Positions 16,095 through 26,448 of a DNA stretch of 64,000 nt are shown piece by piece. Positions within the stretch are counted from its first letter, which is position 1. The number at the start of each line of letters is the position of its first letter. Location of the stretch: assembly GCF_005222815.1 (NCBI RefSeq), contig NZ_STGB01000003.1:310001-374000 (forward strand). Reading direction: 5' to 3'. The notes beneath the pieces are model-generated. The model ran no database searches. It saw nothing but the letters and a program-made list of their open reading frames with translations, and was not told where the DNA came from. This stretch comes from Roseomonas sp. AR75. Its GTDB lineage: Bacteria > Pseudomonadota > Alphaproteobacteria > Acetobacterales > Acetobacteraceae. The position numbers and the translations under genes are program-made.

Positions 16095-16718
16095 TCAGCG
16101 CAGCACGCTCGGGCTCTCGCGTCGTCCGACATGCGGCCCGGCATTGGCCAGCGCGCCGGCGCGCTCTGCGTCGTTCAGGCTGCGGAAGAAGGTGTAGCTG
16201 ATCGTGATGGTCCGGATGCCCCGGGTGTTCGGGTCGTCGGCGATCCGCGGGTCCACCCAGAAGGCCAGTGGCATGTCCGCCTGCTGGCCGGCGGCCAGGG
16301 TCTGTTCCTCGAAGCAGAAGCAGGCCGTCTTGTGGAAATACTTCCCGACGACTTCCGGCGTGACGTTGTAGGTGGAGATGCCGGTGGACGGCCGGTCAGC
16401 GAGATTGCTCGCCTGGTAGAAGCCCACGCCCTCCTCGCCGAGCCGAAGCTGCACCGCCTGCTGCACCGGCTCGAACCGCCAGGGCAGGTCGGGCTGCGTG
16501 TTGGCATTGAAGCGGATGGTGACGGTCCGCTCCCCGGCAGCGCCCGGCGCGGCCTGGCCGATCATCGGCGTGCCGTTGTAGCCGGTCACGCGGCAGAACA
16601 GGTCATAGAGCGGCACGGCGGCGAAGGACACGCCGACCATGCCGAACACCACGCCGAAGGCAGCGCCGACGACCCGGCGATTGCGCCGCGCGATGACGGC
16701 CTGACGAGAGGCGTCCAT
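16095..16718 (-). CDS. ctaG: Cytochrome c oxidase assembly protein CtaG/Cox11
   Basis: A 207-residue protein with one N-terminal helix (about residues 17-37) and a periplasmic immunoglobulin-like domain. It carries the copper-binding C-F-C-F motif (A-C-F-C-F-E-E-Q) and the family's V-P-L-Y-D-L-F-C segment, whose cysteine is also conserved. Cox11 delivers copper to the CuB site of subunit I. The start ATG at 16718 lies 2 bp after the stop of the small membrane gene, so the two are probably translated together. Confidence 0.92.
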   Translation of the reverse strand: MDASRQAVIARRNRRVVGAAFGVVFGMVGVSFAAVPLYDLFCRVTGYNGTPMIGQAAPGAAGERTVTIRFNANTQPDLPWRFEPVQQAVQLRLGEEGVGFYQASNLADRPSTGISTYNVTPEVVGKYFHKTACFCFEEQTLAAGQQADMPLAFWVDPRIADDPNTRGIRTITISYTFFRSLNDAERAGALANAGPHVGRRESPSVLR

Positions 16719-16720
16719 GC

Positions 16721-16849
16721 TCACCCCCGAAGAACCCGCGCCATCGAGATGAAGTAGAACAGCACCACCAGCCCGACGAGCGTCAGGAAAATCGCCCAGT
16801 TGCGCGCACGGCGGCGCTTCTCGAAGGCGGTGCGTTCCTCGGGCGTCAT
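16721..16849 (-). CDS. 42-residue cta-operon membrane protein (CoxF-like)
   Basis: A 42-residue protein: a basic/charged N-terminus (T-P-E-E-R-T-A-F-E-K-R-R-R-A-R-N) followed by one helix (F-L-T-L-V-G-L-V-V-L-F-Y-F-I) and a short tail. Its ATG overlaps the ctaB stop (ATGA) and its stop is 2 bp from ctaG. Very small proteins occupy this position in other alphaproteobacterial cta operons and are sometimes called CoxF. The function is unproven; an oxidase-assembly role follows from position only. Confidence 0.65.
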   Translation of the reverse strand: MTPEERTAFEKRRRARNWAIFLTLVGLVVLFYFISMARVLRG

Positions 16850-17796
16850 CCGGCGAAGACCAGCCGATCCACCGCCAACGCGCCGAACAGCACGAAGAGG
16901 TAGTAGAGCGAGTATTTGAAAGCGCCGCGCGCCGCCGCATCCTTCGCCAGGGAGCGACCCTCGGCATCCTGCGCCTCGCGCAGCACGCGCCATGCCTGCC
17001 ACAGGAAGCCGGCACCAAGCGCCAGCGCCACCGCCGCGTAGAGCGGGCCGCTGAAGCCGACGGCCCACGGCGCGAGCGTCAGCGGCACCAGCGCCACCGT
17101 GTAGGCCATGATCTCGCGCCGCGTGCGGCGCGCGCCATGCGTCACCGGCAGCATCGGCACCTTTGCCCGCGCGTAGTCGCCATGCGCCCAGAGGCTCAGC
17201 GACCAGAAATGCGGCGGTGTCCACATGAAGACGATGGCGAACAGGATCACCGGCACAAGGGAAACCTCGCCTGTCGCCGCGACCCAGCCGATCAGCGGCG
17301 GGAATGCGCCGGCGGCGCCGCCGATGACGATGTTCTGCGGCGTCCGGCGCTTCAGCCACATCGTGTAGACCACGACGTAGAACAGGATGGAGAAGGCGAG
17401 CCAGCCGGCTGCCACCCAGTTCGTCGCCAGCCCCATCACCGCCACCGACGCCACCGCGAGCGTGATGCCGAAGCCGAGCGCCGAGCCGGGCTCGATCCGG
17501 CCGGAGGGGATGGGCCGGCGCGCCGTGCGGCGCATCAGCGCGTCGATGTCGCGGTCGTACCACATGTTGATGGCACCCGCCGCGCCCGCCGCCACCGCGA
17601 TGCAGAGGATCGCGGCGATGGCGATCACCGGCGGCAGCGCCACCGGCGCCACCAGCAGCCCGACCACGGCGGTGAAGACGACGAGCGTCATCACCCGCGG
17701 CTTGAGCAGCGCGATCCAGTCGCGCACCTCCGAAAGGTCCGCCGATGTGTCGAGGGGGGCTTGCGCCCCCCTCTGCTCGATGGCGTGGCCGCTCAT
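16846..17796 (-). CDS. ctaB: Protoheme IX farnesyltransferase (heme O synthase)
   Basis: A 316-residue UbiA-superfamily prenyltransferase with about nine helices. The first Asp-rich motif is N-M-W-Y-D-R-D-I-D-A-L-M-R-R-T, followed by R-R-P-I-P-S-G-R; the second conserved region is W-T-P-P-H-F-W-S-L-S-L, with the H-G-D-Y-A motif. It attaches farnesyl to heme b, giving heme O, the precursor of heme a for the downstream oxidase. It follows ctaD by 21 bp and its stop overlaps the small membrane gene. Confidence 0.95.
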   Translation of the reverse strand: MSGHAIEQRGAQAPLDTSADLSEVRDWIALLKPRVMTLVVFTAVVGLLVAPVALPPVIAIAAILCIAVAAGAAGAINMWYDRDIDALMRRTARRPIPSGRIEPGSALGFGITLAVASVAVMGLATNWVAAGWLAFSILFYVVVYTMWLKRRTPQNIVIGGAAGAFPPLIGWVAATGEVSLVPVILFAIVFMWTPPHFWSLSLWAHGDYARAKVPMLPVTHGARRTRREIMAYTVALVPLTLAPWAVGFSGPLYAAVALALGAGFLWQAWRVLREAQDAEGRSLAKDAAARGAFKYSLYYLFVLFGALAVDRLVFAG

Positions 17797-17817
17797 CGCG
17801 TTCCTACTCCATGCGCG

Positions 17818-20408
<2,591 letters not shown>

Positions 20409-20504
20409 ATCGCCGCGCTCTTTCCTCGAACCCTGTACGGCCGGGCCTGCACCCGGCGCGCGGATCCCCCTCCGCCATTCGGCGGCCGGGCTCCCCACAC
20501 GCGA

Positions 20505-20533
20505 CCTATAGAAGCGGCTAATGCACCGCACAA
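20505..20533 (-). promoter_or_regulatory. Candidate promoter of the cta operon
   Basis: On the minus strand, TTGTGC (20533-20528) and TATAGG (20510-20505) are separated by 17 nt, a good match to the housekeeping sigma pattern. They sit 97 bp upstream of the ctaC start. A small CCGCC/GGCGG hairpin at 20472-20485 lies in the presumed leader. Confidence 0.4.
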
Positions 20534-20608
20534 GTCGGGCGTGACTGCCTCGGCGCCACCGCGGCCAAGGCCAACCCGCTGGGAAAGTCAAGGAGTTGCG
20601 CGAAAGCG

Positions 20609-20941
20609 TCAGCCGCCGGGAGCAGCCTCGGCCTCCGCCTCGCCTTCGGCGACATGATCCACCATGTCGGTCAGCATCGAGCGGATATGGCTGTCGCCGA
20701 CGACGTAGAACACCTGGCGTCCGCGACGCTCCGCCTGCAGCAGCCGCGCCGCGCGCAGCAGGCGCAGATGGTGCGAGACGAGCGATGCCGAGATGTTCAG
20801 CTTCTCCGCCACCTCGCCGACCGGCACCGGCGCATCCAGGCTCGCCAGGATGATGCGCAGCCGCGTCGGGTCGCTCATCAGGCGGAACATCTCCGCCAGT
20901 TCGACAACCTGGTCCTCGCCGATCCGTTCCCGGACACCCAT
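20609..20941 (-). CDS. ArsR/SmtB-family metalloregulator, zinc-type
   Basis: A 110-residue winged-helix repressor. The recognition region is N-I-S-A-S-L-V-S-H-H-L-R-L-L, and the wing has R-R-G-R-Q-V-F-Y. The last helix carries D-S-H, then ten residues, then H-V-A-E: an exact D-x-H-x10-H-x2-E, the alpha-5 zinc site known from SmtB/CzrA-type sensors. There is no C-x-C alpha-3 site. Metal binding in this family releases DNA. Divergence from the metal importer at 21074 suggests control of Zn (or Mn) uptake or homeostasis. ATG 20941 is chosen; longer in-frame starts add a non-conserved leader. Confidence 0.8.
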   Translation of the reverse strand: MGVRERIGEDQVVELAEMFRLMSDPTRLRIILASLDAPVPVGEVAEKLNISASLVSHHLRLLRAARLLQAERRGRQVFYVVGDSHIRSMLTDMVDHVAEGEAEAEAAPGG

Positions 20942-21062
20942 CGCGCCGCCCCGCTCCTGCTCCGCAGCATCCCGTGCGCCGCGCGCGGCGTCCAGCATCC
21001 CTTGACGAAACCTGCCTGCCTGACAATCTCCGCGCAAGCTCAAGTCATTGAAATACAAGGAA

Positions 21063-21125
21063 CATCTGAACAGATGAACAGGGATGACGTCTCGACAGCA
21101 ATACATGTGAACAGGAGTTCACGTG
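21063..21125. promoter_or_regulatory. Candidate ArsR operators with repeated TGAACA
   Basis: TGAACA occurs three times: 21067-21072, 21075-21080 and 21108-21113. Two inverted repeats are embedded: CATCTG-AA-CAGATG (21063-21076, perfect) and CATGTGAAC-AGGA-GTTCACGTG (21104-21125, one mismatch). TGAA/TTCA half-sites are typical of ArsR/SmtB operators. They overlap the importer's translation start region, which would suit repression by the divergent ArsR gene. Confidence 0.45.
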
Positions 21126-22081
21126 TCGGCCGCCGCGTCCTGCTCGCCGGCCTCGGTGCCGTCCTGCCTTTGCCGGCCCTCGCCCAGGCGCGCGGCAGCC
21201 GCATGCCGACGGCGCTCTGCACCGTCGGCATGGTCGGCGACGTGGTGCGGGAGACCGCAGGCGGCCGCCTGCGGGTCGAGACGCTGATCGGCGAGGGGGT
21301 GGACCCGCACCTGTTCCGCCCGACCCGCAGCGACATCGCCCGGCTGCTCTCCGCCGATGCCGTCTTCGGCAACGGACACCGGCTGGAGGGCCGGATGGGC
21401 GACGTGATGGACCGGGTGCGCGGCACCGGCCGGCCGGTCGTGCTGCTGGCCGAGTCGCTGCCGCGCGAGAGGCTGCGCGCCAATCCCGACTATCCCGACG
21501 CCGCCGACCCGCATGTCTGGATGGACCCACGGCTCTGGGCAGATGCCGCGCCGGCGGCGCTGCCCCCGCTCGCGCAGCTTGTCCCGGATGCGCGGGAAGG
21601 CTTCGCCGACAACCTGGCGCGCTACCGTGCCCGCCTCGCGCGGCTCGACACCTATGCGGAGGAGGTACTGGCGACCGTGCCGCAGAATGCGCGGGTGCTC
21701 GTCACCGCCCATGACGCCTTCGGCTATTTCGGCGCGCGCTACGGCTTCGAGGTGGAGAGCATCCAGGGCATCTCCACCGAATCCGAGGCGAACCTCGCCG
21801 CCATCGAGGCGCTGGTGCGCAAGCTGGCGGAACAGCGCATTCCCGCCGTCTTCGCCGAGACCTCCGTGCCCGACCGCGCCGTGCGCGCGCTGATCGAAGG
21901 CGCCGGCGCGCGCGGCCAGCGCGTGGCGCTCGGCGGCAACCTGTTCTCCGACGCAATGGGCAAGGCCGGCACCTATGAGGGCACCTATGAGGGCATGCTC
22001 GACCACAACATCACCACCATCGCCCGCGCCCTCGGCGGCCGCGTGCCGGATCGCGGCCTGAACGGGCGCCTCGCGGCATGA
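21074..22081 (+). CDS. Zn/Mn ABC transporter substrate-binding protein
   Basis: A 335-residue TroA/ZnuA-type (cluster 9) binding protein. The N-terminus has R-V-G-R-R-V-L-L-A and a hydrophobic run ending A-L-A-Q-A, a Tat-like or Sec signal. Metal-ligand motifs are G-V-D-P-H-L-F (His), A-D-P-H-V-W-M-D-P (His), then F-A-E-T-S-V-P-D and a late S-D-A-M-G; there is no His-rich loop, which is more usual for Mn/Fe or TroA-type than classical ZnuA. ATG 21074 has AAGGA about 12 nt upstream; an in-frame GTG at 21107 is possible and would put the first operator upstream of the start. It overlaps the ATPase gene by 4 bp. Confidence 0.85.
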   Translation: MNRDDVSTAIHVNRSSRVGRRVLLAGLGAVLPLPALAQARGSRMPTALCTVGMVGDVVRETAGGRLRVETLIGEGVDPHLFRPTRSDIARLLSADAVFGNGHRLEGRMGDVMDRVRGTGRPVVLLAESLPRERLRANPDYPDAADPHVWMDPRLWADAAPAALPPLAQLVPDAREGFADNLARYRARLARLDTYAEEVLATVPQNARVLVTAHDAFGYFGARYGFEVESIQGISTESEANLAAIEALVRKLAEQRIPAVFAETSVPDRAVRALIEGAGARGQRVALGGNLFSDAMGKAGTYEGTYEGMLDHNITTIARALGGRVPDRGLNGRLAA

Positions 22082-22833
22082 GCGCGCCGCTGGAGGTCCA
22101 GCACCTCACCGTCGCCTATGGCGAGAAGCCGGCGGTGTGGGACGTGACCTGGTCGGCGCCGCCGGGACTGACGGCGATCGTCGGGCCGAACGGCGCCGGA
22201 AAGTCCACGCTGCTGAAGGCCGCACTCGGCCTGGTGCCGGTGCTCTCGGGCGAGGTGCGGTTCTTCGGCCGGCGGCTCGACGATGTGCGCAATCGCGTCG
22301 GCTACCTGCCGCAGCGCGCCAGCGTGGATTGGGACTTCCCGGCGACCGCGCTCGATGTCGTGTGCATGGCGCGCTACCCGCGCATGCGCTGGTGGGGCGT
22401 GGTGCCGCGCGCCGAGAAGCAGGCAGCGCGCGCCGCGCTCGAGCAGGTCGGCATGAGCGAGTATGCGGACCGCCAGATCGGCCGGCTTTCCGGCGGCCAG
22501 CAGCAGCGCGTCTTCCTCGCGCGCGCCCTGGCGCAGGATGCGGACCTCGTGCTGATGGACGAGCCCTTCGCCGCGGTGGACGCGGCCACGGAAGCCGCGA
22601 TCGTCGGCGTGCTGCGCAGCCTGGCGGAGCGCGGGCGGCATGTCGTCGCGGTGCATCACGACCTCGCCACCGTGCCCGAGTATTTCTCGTCCGTACTCCT
22701 GCTCAATGCGCGGGTCTTCGCGGCGGGGCCGGTGAAGGAGGCCTTCACCAACCGCAACATCGCCGCGACCTACGGCGCCCGTCTCGCCGTGCTGGACGAG
22801 GCGAGCGTCGGCGCCGCGGCGGTCGGGACGTGA
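22078..22833 (+). CDS. Zn/Mn ABC transporter ATP-binding protein
   Basis: A 251-residue ABC ATPase. Walker A is G-P-N-G-A-G-K-S-T, the signature L-S-G-G-Q-Q-Q-R, Walker B L-V-L-M-D-E-P-F-A-A-V-D and the switch His in V-H-H-D. The D-E-P-F-A-A-V-D variant and the upstream TroA-like protein place it in the manganese/zinc/iron chelate family (TroB/MntB/ZnuC). It energises import through the two permeases encoded next. ATGA overlap upstream, GTGA overlap downstream. Confidence 0.9.
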   Translation: MSAPLEVQHLTVAYGEKPAVWDVTWSAPPGLTAIVGPNGAGKSTLLKAALGLVPVLSGEVRFFGRRLDDVRNRVGYLPQRASVDWDFPATALDVVCMARYPRMRWWGVVPRAEKQAARAALEQVGMSEYADRQIGRLSGGQQQRVFLARALAQDADLVLMDEPFAAVDAATEAAIVGVLRSLAERGRHVVAVHHDLATVPEYFSSVLLLNARVFAAGPVKEAFTNRNIAATYGARLAVLDEASVGAAAVGT

Positions 22834-24119
22834 TCGCCTACAACACGCTCGTCGTGCTCTCCGGCTGCGCCCTGCTCGGCATCGCCGCGGGCACGGTCGG
22901 CACCTTCGCGCTGCTGCGTGGGCGTGTGCTGGTCTCCGACGCGGTCGGTCATGCCGCGCTGCCCGGCGTTGCCGTCGCGGCGCTGATCGTGGCGCTGCTC
23001 GGCGCCGATCCGCGCGCCCTGCCGCCGCTGCTGGCCGGCGCCGCCATCGCCGGCCTGCTCGGCGTGCTCGCGGTGCAAGCGCTGACCCGCACCAAGCGCA
23101 TCCGCGAGGATGCCGCGATCGCGGTGGTGCTCTCCGCCTTCTACGCCGCCGGCGTCGCGCTGCTCTCCTGGCTCCAGACGCTGCCGGGCGCGGCGCAGGC
23201 GGGGCTGTCGAAATTCATCCTGGGCCAGGCCGCGGCGATGCGCGCGGAGGACGCGCTGATCGCCACGACCGTCGCGGCGCTGTGCCTGGCCCTCGTGCTG
23301 CTGTCGTTCCAGCGCCTGCGCAGCGTCGCCTTTGATGCCGATTTCGCCCGCGTGCAGGGCCTGCGCACCGACCGGACGGACCTGCTGCTGCTCGGCCTGA
23401 TCGTGCTGGTCTGCGTGAGCGGGCTGCAGGCGGTCGGGCTGATCCTGGTGGTGGCGCTGCTGGTGCTGCCCGCCGCCACCGCACGGCTCGTCACGCATCG
23501 GCTGCCGCGCATGCTGGCCGTCGCCGCCGCCACCGGGGGCTTGGCCGGCGCATCCGGCGCCTGGCTATCGGCGCTGCATCCGGAGGTGCCGACCGGCGCC
23601 GCCGTGGTGCTGGTCGCCGCCTGCCTCTTCACCCTCGCGCTGCTGCTGGCGCCCGAGCGCGGGCTGCTCGCACGCGCCTGGCAGATCGCCGGCCGTCGCC
23701 TCTCCGCCGACACCGAGCATTTCCTGCGCGCCGCCTGGGAGGCGCAGGAAGCCGCGGGCGCCGGGCCGGGAACGGCCGGCGACCGCTGGGCGCCGATCGG
23801 CGCCGTCGCGGCGGCGCGCGGCTGGAGCCTCGGCAAGGCGCGGCGGCTGGCCTTCTGGCTGGCGCAGCGCGGCCTGGTGGCGCGCGCCGAGGACCATGTC
23901 CACCTCACCCCGCGCGGCGCCACCCTGGCGCGCCGCGCCGTGCGCGCGCATCGCGCCGTGGAGCATCATCTGCTGGCGGCCGGCGCCGCCGATGCCGCCG
24001 CGGCCGATCGGCTGGCCGACCTGGTGGAGCACGGGCTGCCGCCGGGCATGGCGGCGCGGCTGCTGCCGGAACCCTCGGCCCTGCCGGCCAGCCCGCATGC
24101 GCTGGGGGCCCGGCGATGA
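22830..24119 (+). CDS. Metal ABC permease fused to DtxR-like winged helix
   Basis: A 429-residue protein. Residues 1 to about 280 form an ABC-3 permease (TroC type) with about eight helices, including V-S-D-A-V-G-H-A-A-L-P-G and G-L-I-L-V-V-A-L-L-V-L-P. Residues about 290-400 are soluble and resemble the winged helix of DtxR/MntR-type regulators, with a typical H-L-T-P-R-G-A-T-L-A-R-R-A-V-R-A-H-R segment. Such C-terminal extensions are known from TroC-like permeases and are not shared with the next gene's product. The domain may sense metal or DNA, or be a structural relic. The GTG start overlaps the ATPase stop. Confidence 0.85.
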   Translation: MIAYNTLVVLSGCALLGIAAGTVGTFALLRGRVLVSDAVGHAALPGVAVAALIVALLGADPRALPPLLAGAAIAGLLGVLAVQALTRTKRIREDAAIAVVLSAFYAAGVALLSWLQTLPGAAQAGLSKFILGQAAAMRAEDALIATTVAALCLALVLLSFQRLRSVAFDADFARVQGLRTDRTDLLLLGLIVLVCVSGLQAVGLILVVALLVLPAATARLVTHRLPRMLAVAAATGGLAGASGAWLSALHPEVPTGAAVVLVAACLFTLALLLAPERGLLARAWQIAGRRLSADTEHFLRAAWEAQEAAGAGPGTAGDRWAPIGAVAAARGWSLGKARRLAFWLAQRGLVARAEDHVHLTPRGATLARRAVRAHRAVEHHLLAAGAADAAAADRLADLVEHGLPPGMAARLLPEPSALPASPHALGARR

Positions 24120-25048
24120 CGCTGCAGGACTTCCTGATGCTCGACCTGCCGCCGCTGCTGGCGGCGATGCTGGCGGGCGGCACCTGCGGGCTGCTCGGCT
24201 CCTTCCTGGTGCTGCGACGGGAGAGCCTGGTGGGCGATGCGCTGTCCCACGCGGTGCTGCCGGGCATCGTGCTCGGCTTCGCCATAACCGGGGCGCGCAG
24301 CGGCCTGCCGATGCTGGCGGGCGCGATGGTGGCGGGCGTCGCCGCGGTGGCGCTGATCGCCGTGGTGCAGAAGGCGGCGCGACTCGATCCTGGCGCTGCC
24401 ATCGGCGCGGTCTTCACCACCTTCTTCGCCATCGGGCTGGTGCTGCTGGAAGTCACCGGCGCGCGCAGCGTGGATCTGGACCTGGATTGCGTGCTGTTCG
24501 GCCAGCTCGAGACGCTGGTCTGGGTGAGCGGGCGCGAACCCGGCGCGCTGTTCGATCCGGCCGCGCTGGCCACGCTGCCGCGCCAGCTCGGCCTTCTCGC
24601 GGGCGTGGCGGTGGCGGTCGCGCTGGCCGTCGCGGTGTTCTGGCGGCCGATCAAGCTGGCCTGCTTCGACCCCGGCTATGCCCGCGCCATCGGCCTGCCT
24701 TCGCGCAGCATCGAGCTCGGCCTGGCACTGCTGGTCGCCGCCGCGGCCGTCGCCGCCTTCGAAGCGGTGGGATCGATCCTGGTGGTGGCGCTGCTGGTCT
24801 GCCCGGCGGCCGCGCTGCGACTGATGACCGACCGCTACACGGTGCAGGTGCTGGGCGGGGCCGCGCTGGGCGCGGCGCTCGGGGCCGCTGGCTATGCGCT
24901 TGCCGGTCCGGTGCCGGCCGCGCTGGGCCTGGATCTCGCGCTCAATGCGGCGGGCGTCATCGGCACGCTGGGCGGGTTGGTCGTGGCGGTCGCCGCGCTG
25001 GTCAGGCCGTTGCGGCAGGACCGGCCCCCGGCGCCGGCGCCGGCATGA
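24116..25048 (+). CDS. Metal ABC transporter permease (TroD-type)
   Basis: A 310-residue ABC-3 family permease with about eight helices. Motifs mirror the preceding gene: L-V-G-D-A-L-S-H-A-V-L-P-G near residue 40 and G-S-I-L-V-V-A-L-L-V-C-P-A-A near residue 225. Two different permeases with one ATPase is the TroABCD/MntABCD layout, used mostly for Mn2+/Fe2+ but also Zn2+. Substrate cannot be fixed from sequence; the divergent zinc-type ArsR favours Zn. ATGA overlap with the upstream permease; a hairpin follows the stop. Confidence 0.87.
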   Translation: MTLQDFLMLDLPPLLAAMLAGGTCGLLGSFLVLRRESLVGDALSHAVLPGIVLGFAITGARSGLPMLAGAMVAGVAAVALIAVVQKAARLDPGAAIGAVFTTFFAIGLVLLEVTGARSVDLDLDCVLFGQLETLVWVSGREPGALFDPAALATLPRQLGLLAGVAVAVALAVAVFWRPIKLACFDPGYARAIGLPSRSIELGLALLVAAAAVAAFEAVGSILVVALLVCPAAALRLMTDRYTVQVLGGAALGAALGAAGYALAGPVPAALGLDLALNAAGVIGTLGGLVVAVAALVRPLRQDRPPAPAPA

Positions 25049-25054
25049 AGGAAC

Positions 25055-25078
25055 GCGGCGGGGAACACCCCCCGCCGC
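25055..25078. terminator. Hairpin between convergent genes
   Basis: GCGGCGGGG and CCCCGCCGC pair perfectly (9 bp) around AACACC, 6 bp after the importer operon and 37 bp after the end of the convergent secreted-protein gene. There is no U-tract. Confidence 0.5.
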
Positions 25079-25115
25079 GCCCCTCGCCCGGCCGCGCGGC
25101 GCCCCGCGCGCCGGA

Positions 25116-25484
25116 TCAGCGCTTCAGGTTCAGCGTCTGGCGATCGAAGTTCAGAACGCGCAGCGCGTCGCCCTGACGGACGACGGCGTGCTCGCGGATG
25201 AAGTCGATCGCCACCACCTCGGACAGCGGCGGCTGGCCGGGCTGCACCAGGTTCGCGAGCTGCATGTTGTTCAGCAGGATCACGCGCATGATCTCGTAGG
25301 GGTGGTTGCCGCCGGTCGAACGCCGCTCGATGTCGGCGCGCGTGGCGGGGTTCAGGCCCTGCATGACCGCATTGACCCAGGCCGAGGACGGCGCCGGCAG
25401 TGCACCCTGCTGCGCGAAGGCGGAGGGAATCGCCAGGCTGGCGGCGAAGATGGCGCCGAGCAGCGCGTTCTTCCGCGTGATCAT
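25116..25484 (-). CDS. Small secreted protein of unknown function
   Basis: A 122-residue protein with a clear signal peptide (residues 1-24, predicted cut after A-F-A) and a short soluble domain. A strong AGGAGA lies about 9 nt before the ATG. The mature part has N-P-A-T-R-A-D-I-E-R-R-S-T-G-G-N-H-P-Y-E-I-M-R-V-I-L-L-N-N-M-Q and no cysteines. I do not recognise a family. It is monocistronic. Confidence 0.65.
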   Translation of the reverse strand: MITRKNALLGAIFAASLAIPSAFAQQGALPAPSSAWVNAVMQGLNPATRADIERRSTGGNHPYEIMRVILLNNMQLANLVQPGQPPLSEVVAIDFIREHAVVRQGDALRVLNFDRQTLNLKR

Positions 25485-25588
25485 TGTCTCGTCTCTCCTT
25501 GATGCATCGTTGTCGCGGGACGCAGCCGGCACCGGCCGGGGGGCATGCGAAGCGTGCCGCGCCCGGCCGTGCGGAGATCCACGCGATC

Positions 25589-25616
25589 ACAATAGGCCGA
25601 GGGGTCGAGGCTACAA
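25589..25616 (-). promoter_or_regulatory. Candidate promoter of the small secreted protein gene
   Basis: On the minus strand TTGTAG (25616-25611) and TATTGT (25594-25589) are 16 nt apart, about 105 bp upstream of the ATG at 25484. The match is moderate. The rest of the 213-bp gap (25485-25697) shows nothing else. Confidence 0.3.
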
Positions 25617-25697
25617 CGTTGCCTGAGGGCAATCGCGCAAAACGGATACGGGGCGCCCGCGCCTGGGACAGGGTGCCAAGCGACGGCGCGCGCCGCG

Positions 25698-26387
25698 CTA
25701 TTCCGCCGCGAGCGCCAACGCCGGCTGGTTGCGCACCCGCACGAGGGTGAAGAGTCCCGCGGGCTGGCACGGCTCCATCGCCTCCACCCGCACCAGGGCG
25801 GGATCGAGCAGGTCCGACAGGGCGAAATCAGGATGCCAGCCCAGCAGCCGCGCCAGCGGCGCCATCGAACGCTCGGCCCACCACCGCAGGCCCGACTCGG
25901 CCGCGAAGTGGTTGACGAAGAGCAGGTCGCCGCCCGGTCGCACCACGCGCGACATCTCGGCGAACAGGGTCTTGGCATTCGGCACGACGGAGGCCGTGAA
26001 CATCGCAACGGCGATGTCGAAGCTGCCGTCGGAGAAGGCCATCCGCTCGGCGTCCATCTCGCAGAGGCCGACGACGTGGGCGAGGTTCTCCTCCCGCACG
26101 CGCACCGCGGCCTTCTCCAGCATCTCGCGGGAGAGATCGACGCCGATCACGCGCTTTTCCCGCCGGTAGCGCGGCAAGGCGAGGCCTGTGCCGACTCCGA
26201 CCTCCAGCACGCGGGTGCCCGGCAGGCGGTTCACCGCCTCGACGGCGCGTCGGCGTCCATGTGCGGACACCCCACCGAAGACGACGTCATAGATACCGGC
26301 CCAGCGGCGGTAAGCGTCGCGTACGCCCTCGGCATCGAGGACGGCGCGCGGATGGTCCCTCGCGGGGGTATCGGTGCGGATGCTCAT
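25698..26387 (-). CDS. pmtA: Phosphatidylethanolamine N-methyltransferase-like
   Basis: A 229-residue class I SAM methyltransferase. The SAM loop is V-L-E-V-G-V-G-T-G-L-A-L-P, then I-G-V-D-L-S and a motif with M-D-A-E-R-M-A-F. R-W-A-G-I-Y-D-V-V-F-G-G-V near residue 28 and V-N-H-F-A-A-E after the core are characteristic of the Rhodobacter-type PmtA that makes phosphatidylcholine from phosphatidylethanolamine. Other small-molecule methyltransferases share the fold, so the substrate is inferred. Single gene, 61 bp from the DMT gene on the same strand. Confidence 0.7.
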   Translation of the reverse strand: MSIRTDTPARDHPRAVLDAEGVRDAYRRWAGIYDVVFGGVSAHGRRRAVEAVNRLPGTRVLEVGVGTGLALPRYRREKRVIGVDLSREMLEKAAVRVREENLAHVVGLCEMDAERMAFSDGSFDIAVAMFTASVVPNAKTLFAEMSRVVRPGGDLLFVNHFAAESGLRWWAERSMAPLARLLGWHPDFALSDLLDPALVRVEAMEPCQPAGLFTLVRVRNQPALALAAE

Positions 26388-26448
26388 CTCGGCCCGTTTC
26401 CGGCAGGCGCGGTGCTAGTGCCAACCGGCTCCGGGCGCAAGCGGATCA

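Noticed and set aside
21960..22000. Tandem GGCACCTATGAG repeat in the metal-binding protein gene
   Set aside because: Encodes G-T-Y-E-G-T-Y-E-G, a normal conserved region of this family, not a separate repeat element.
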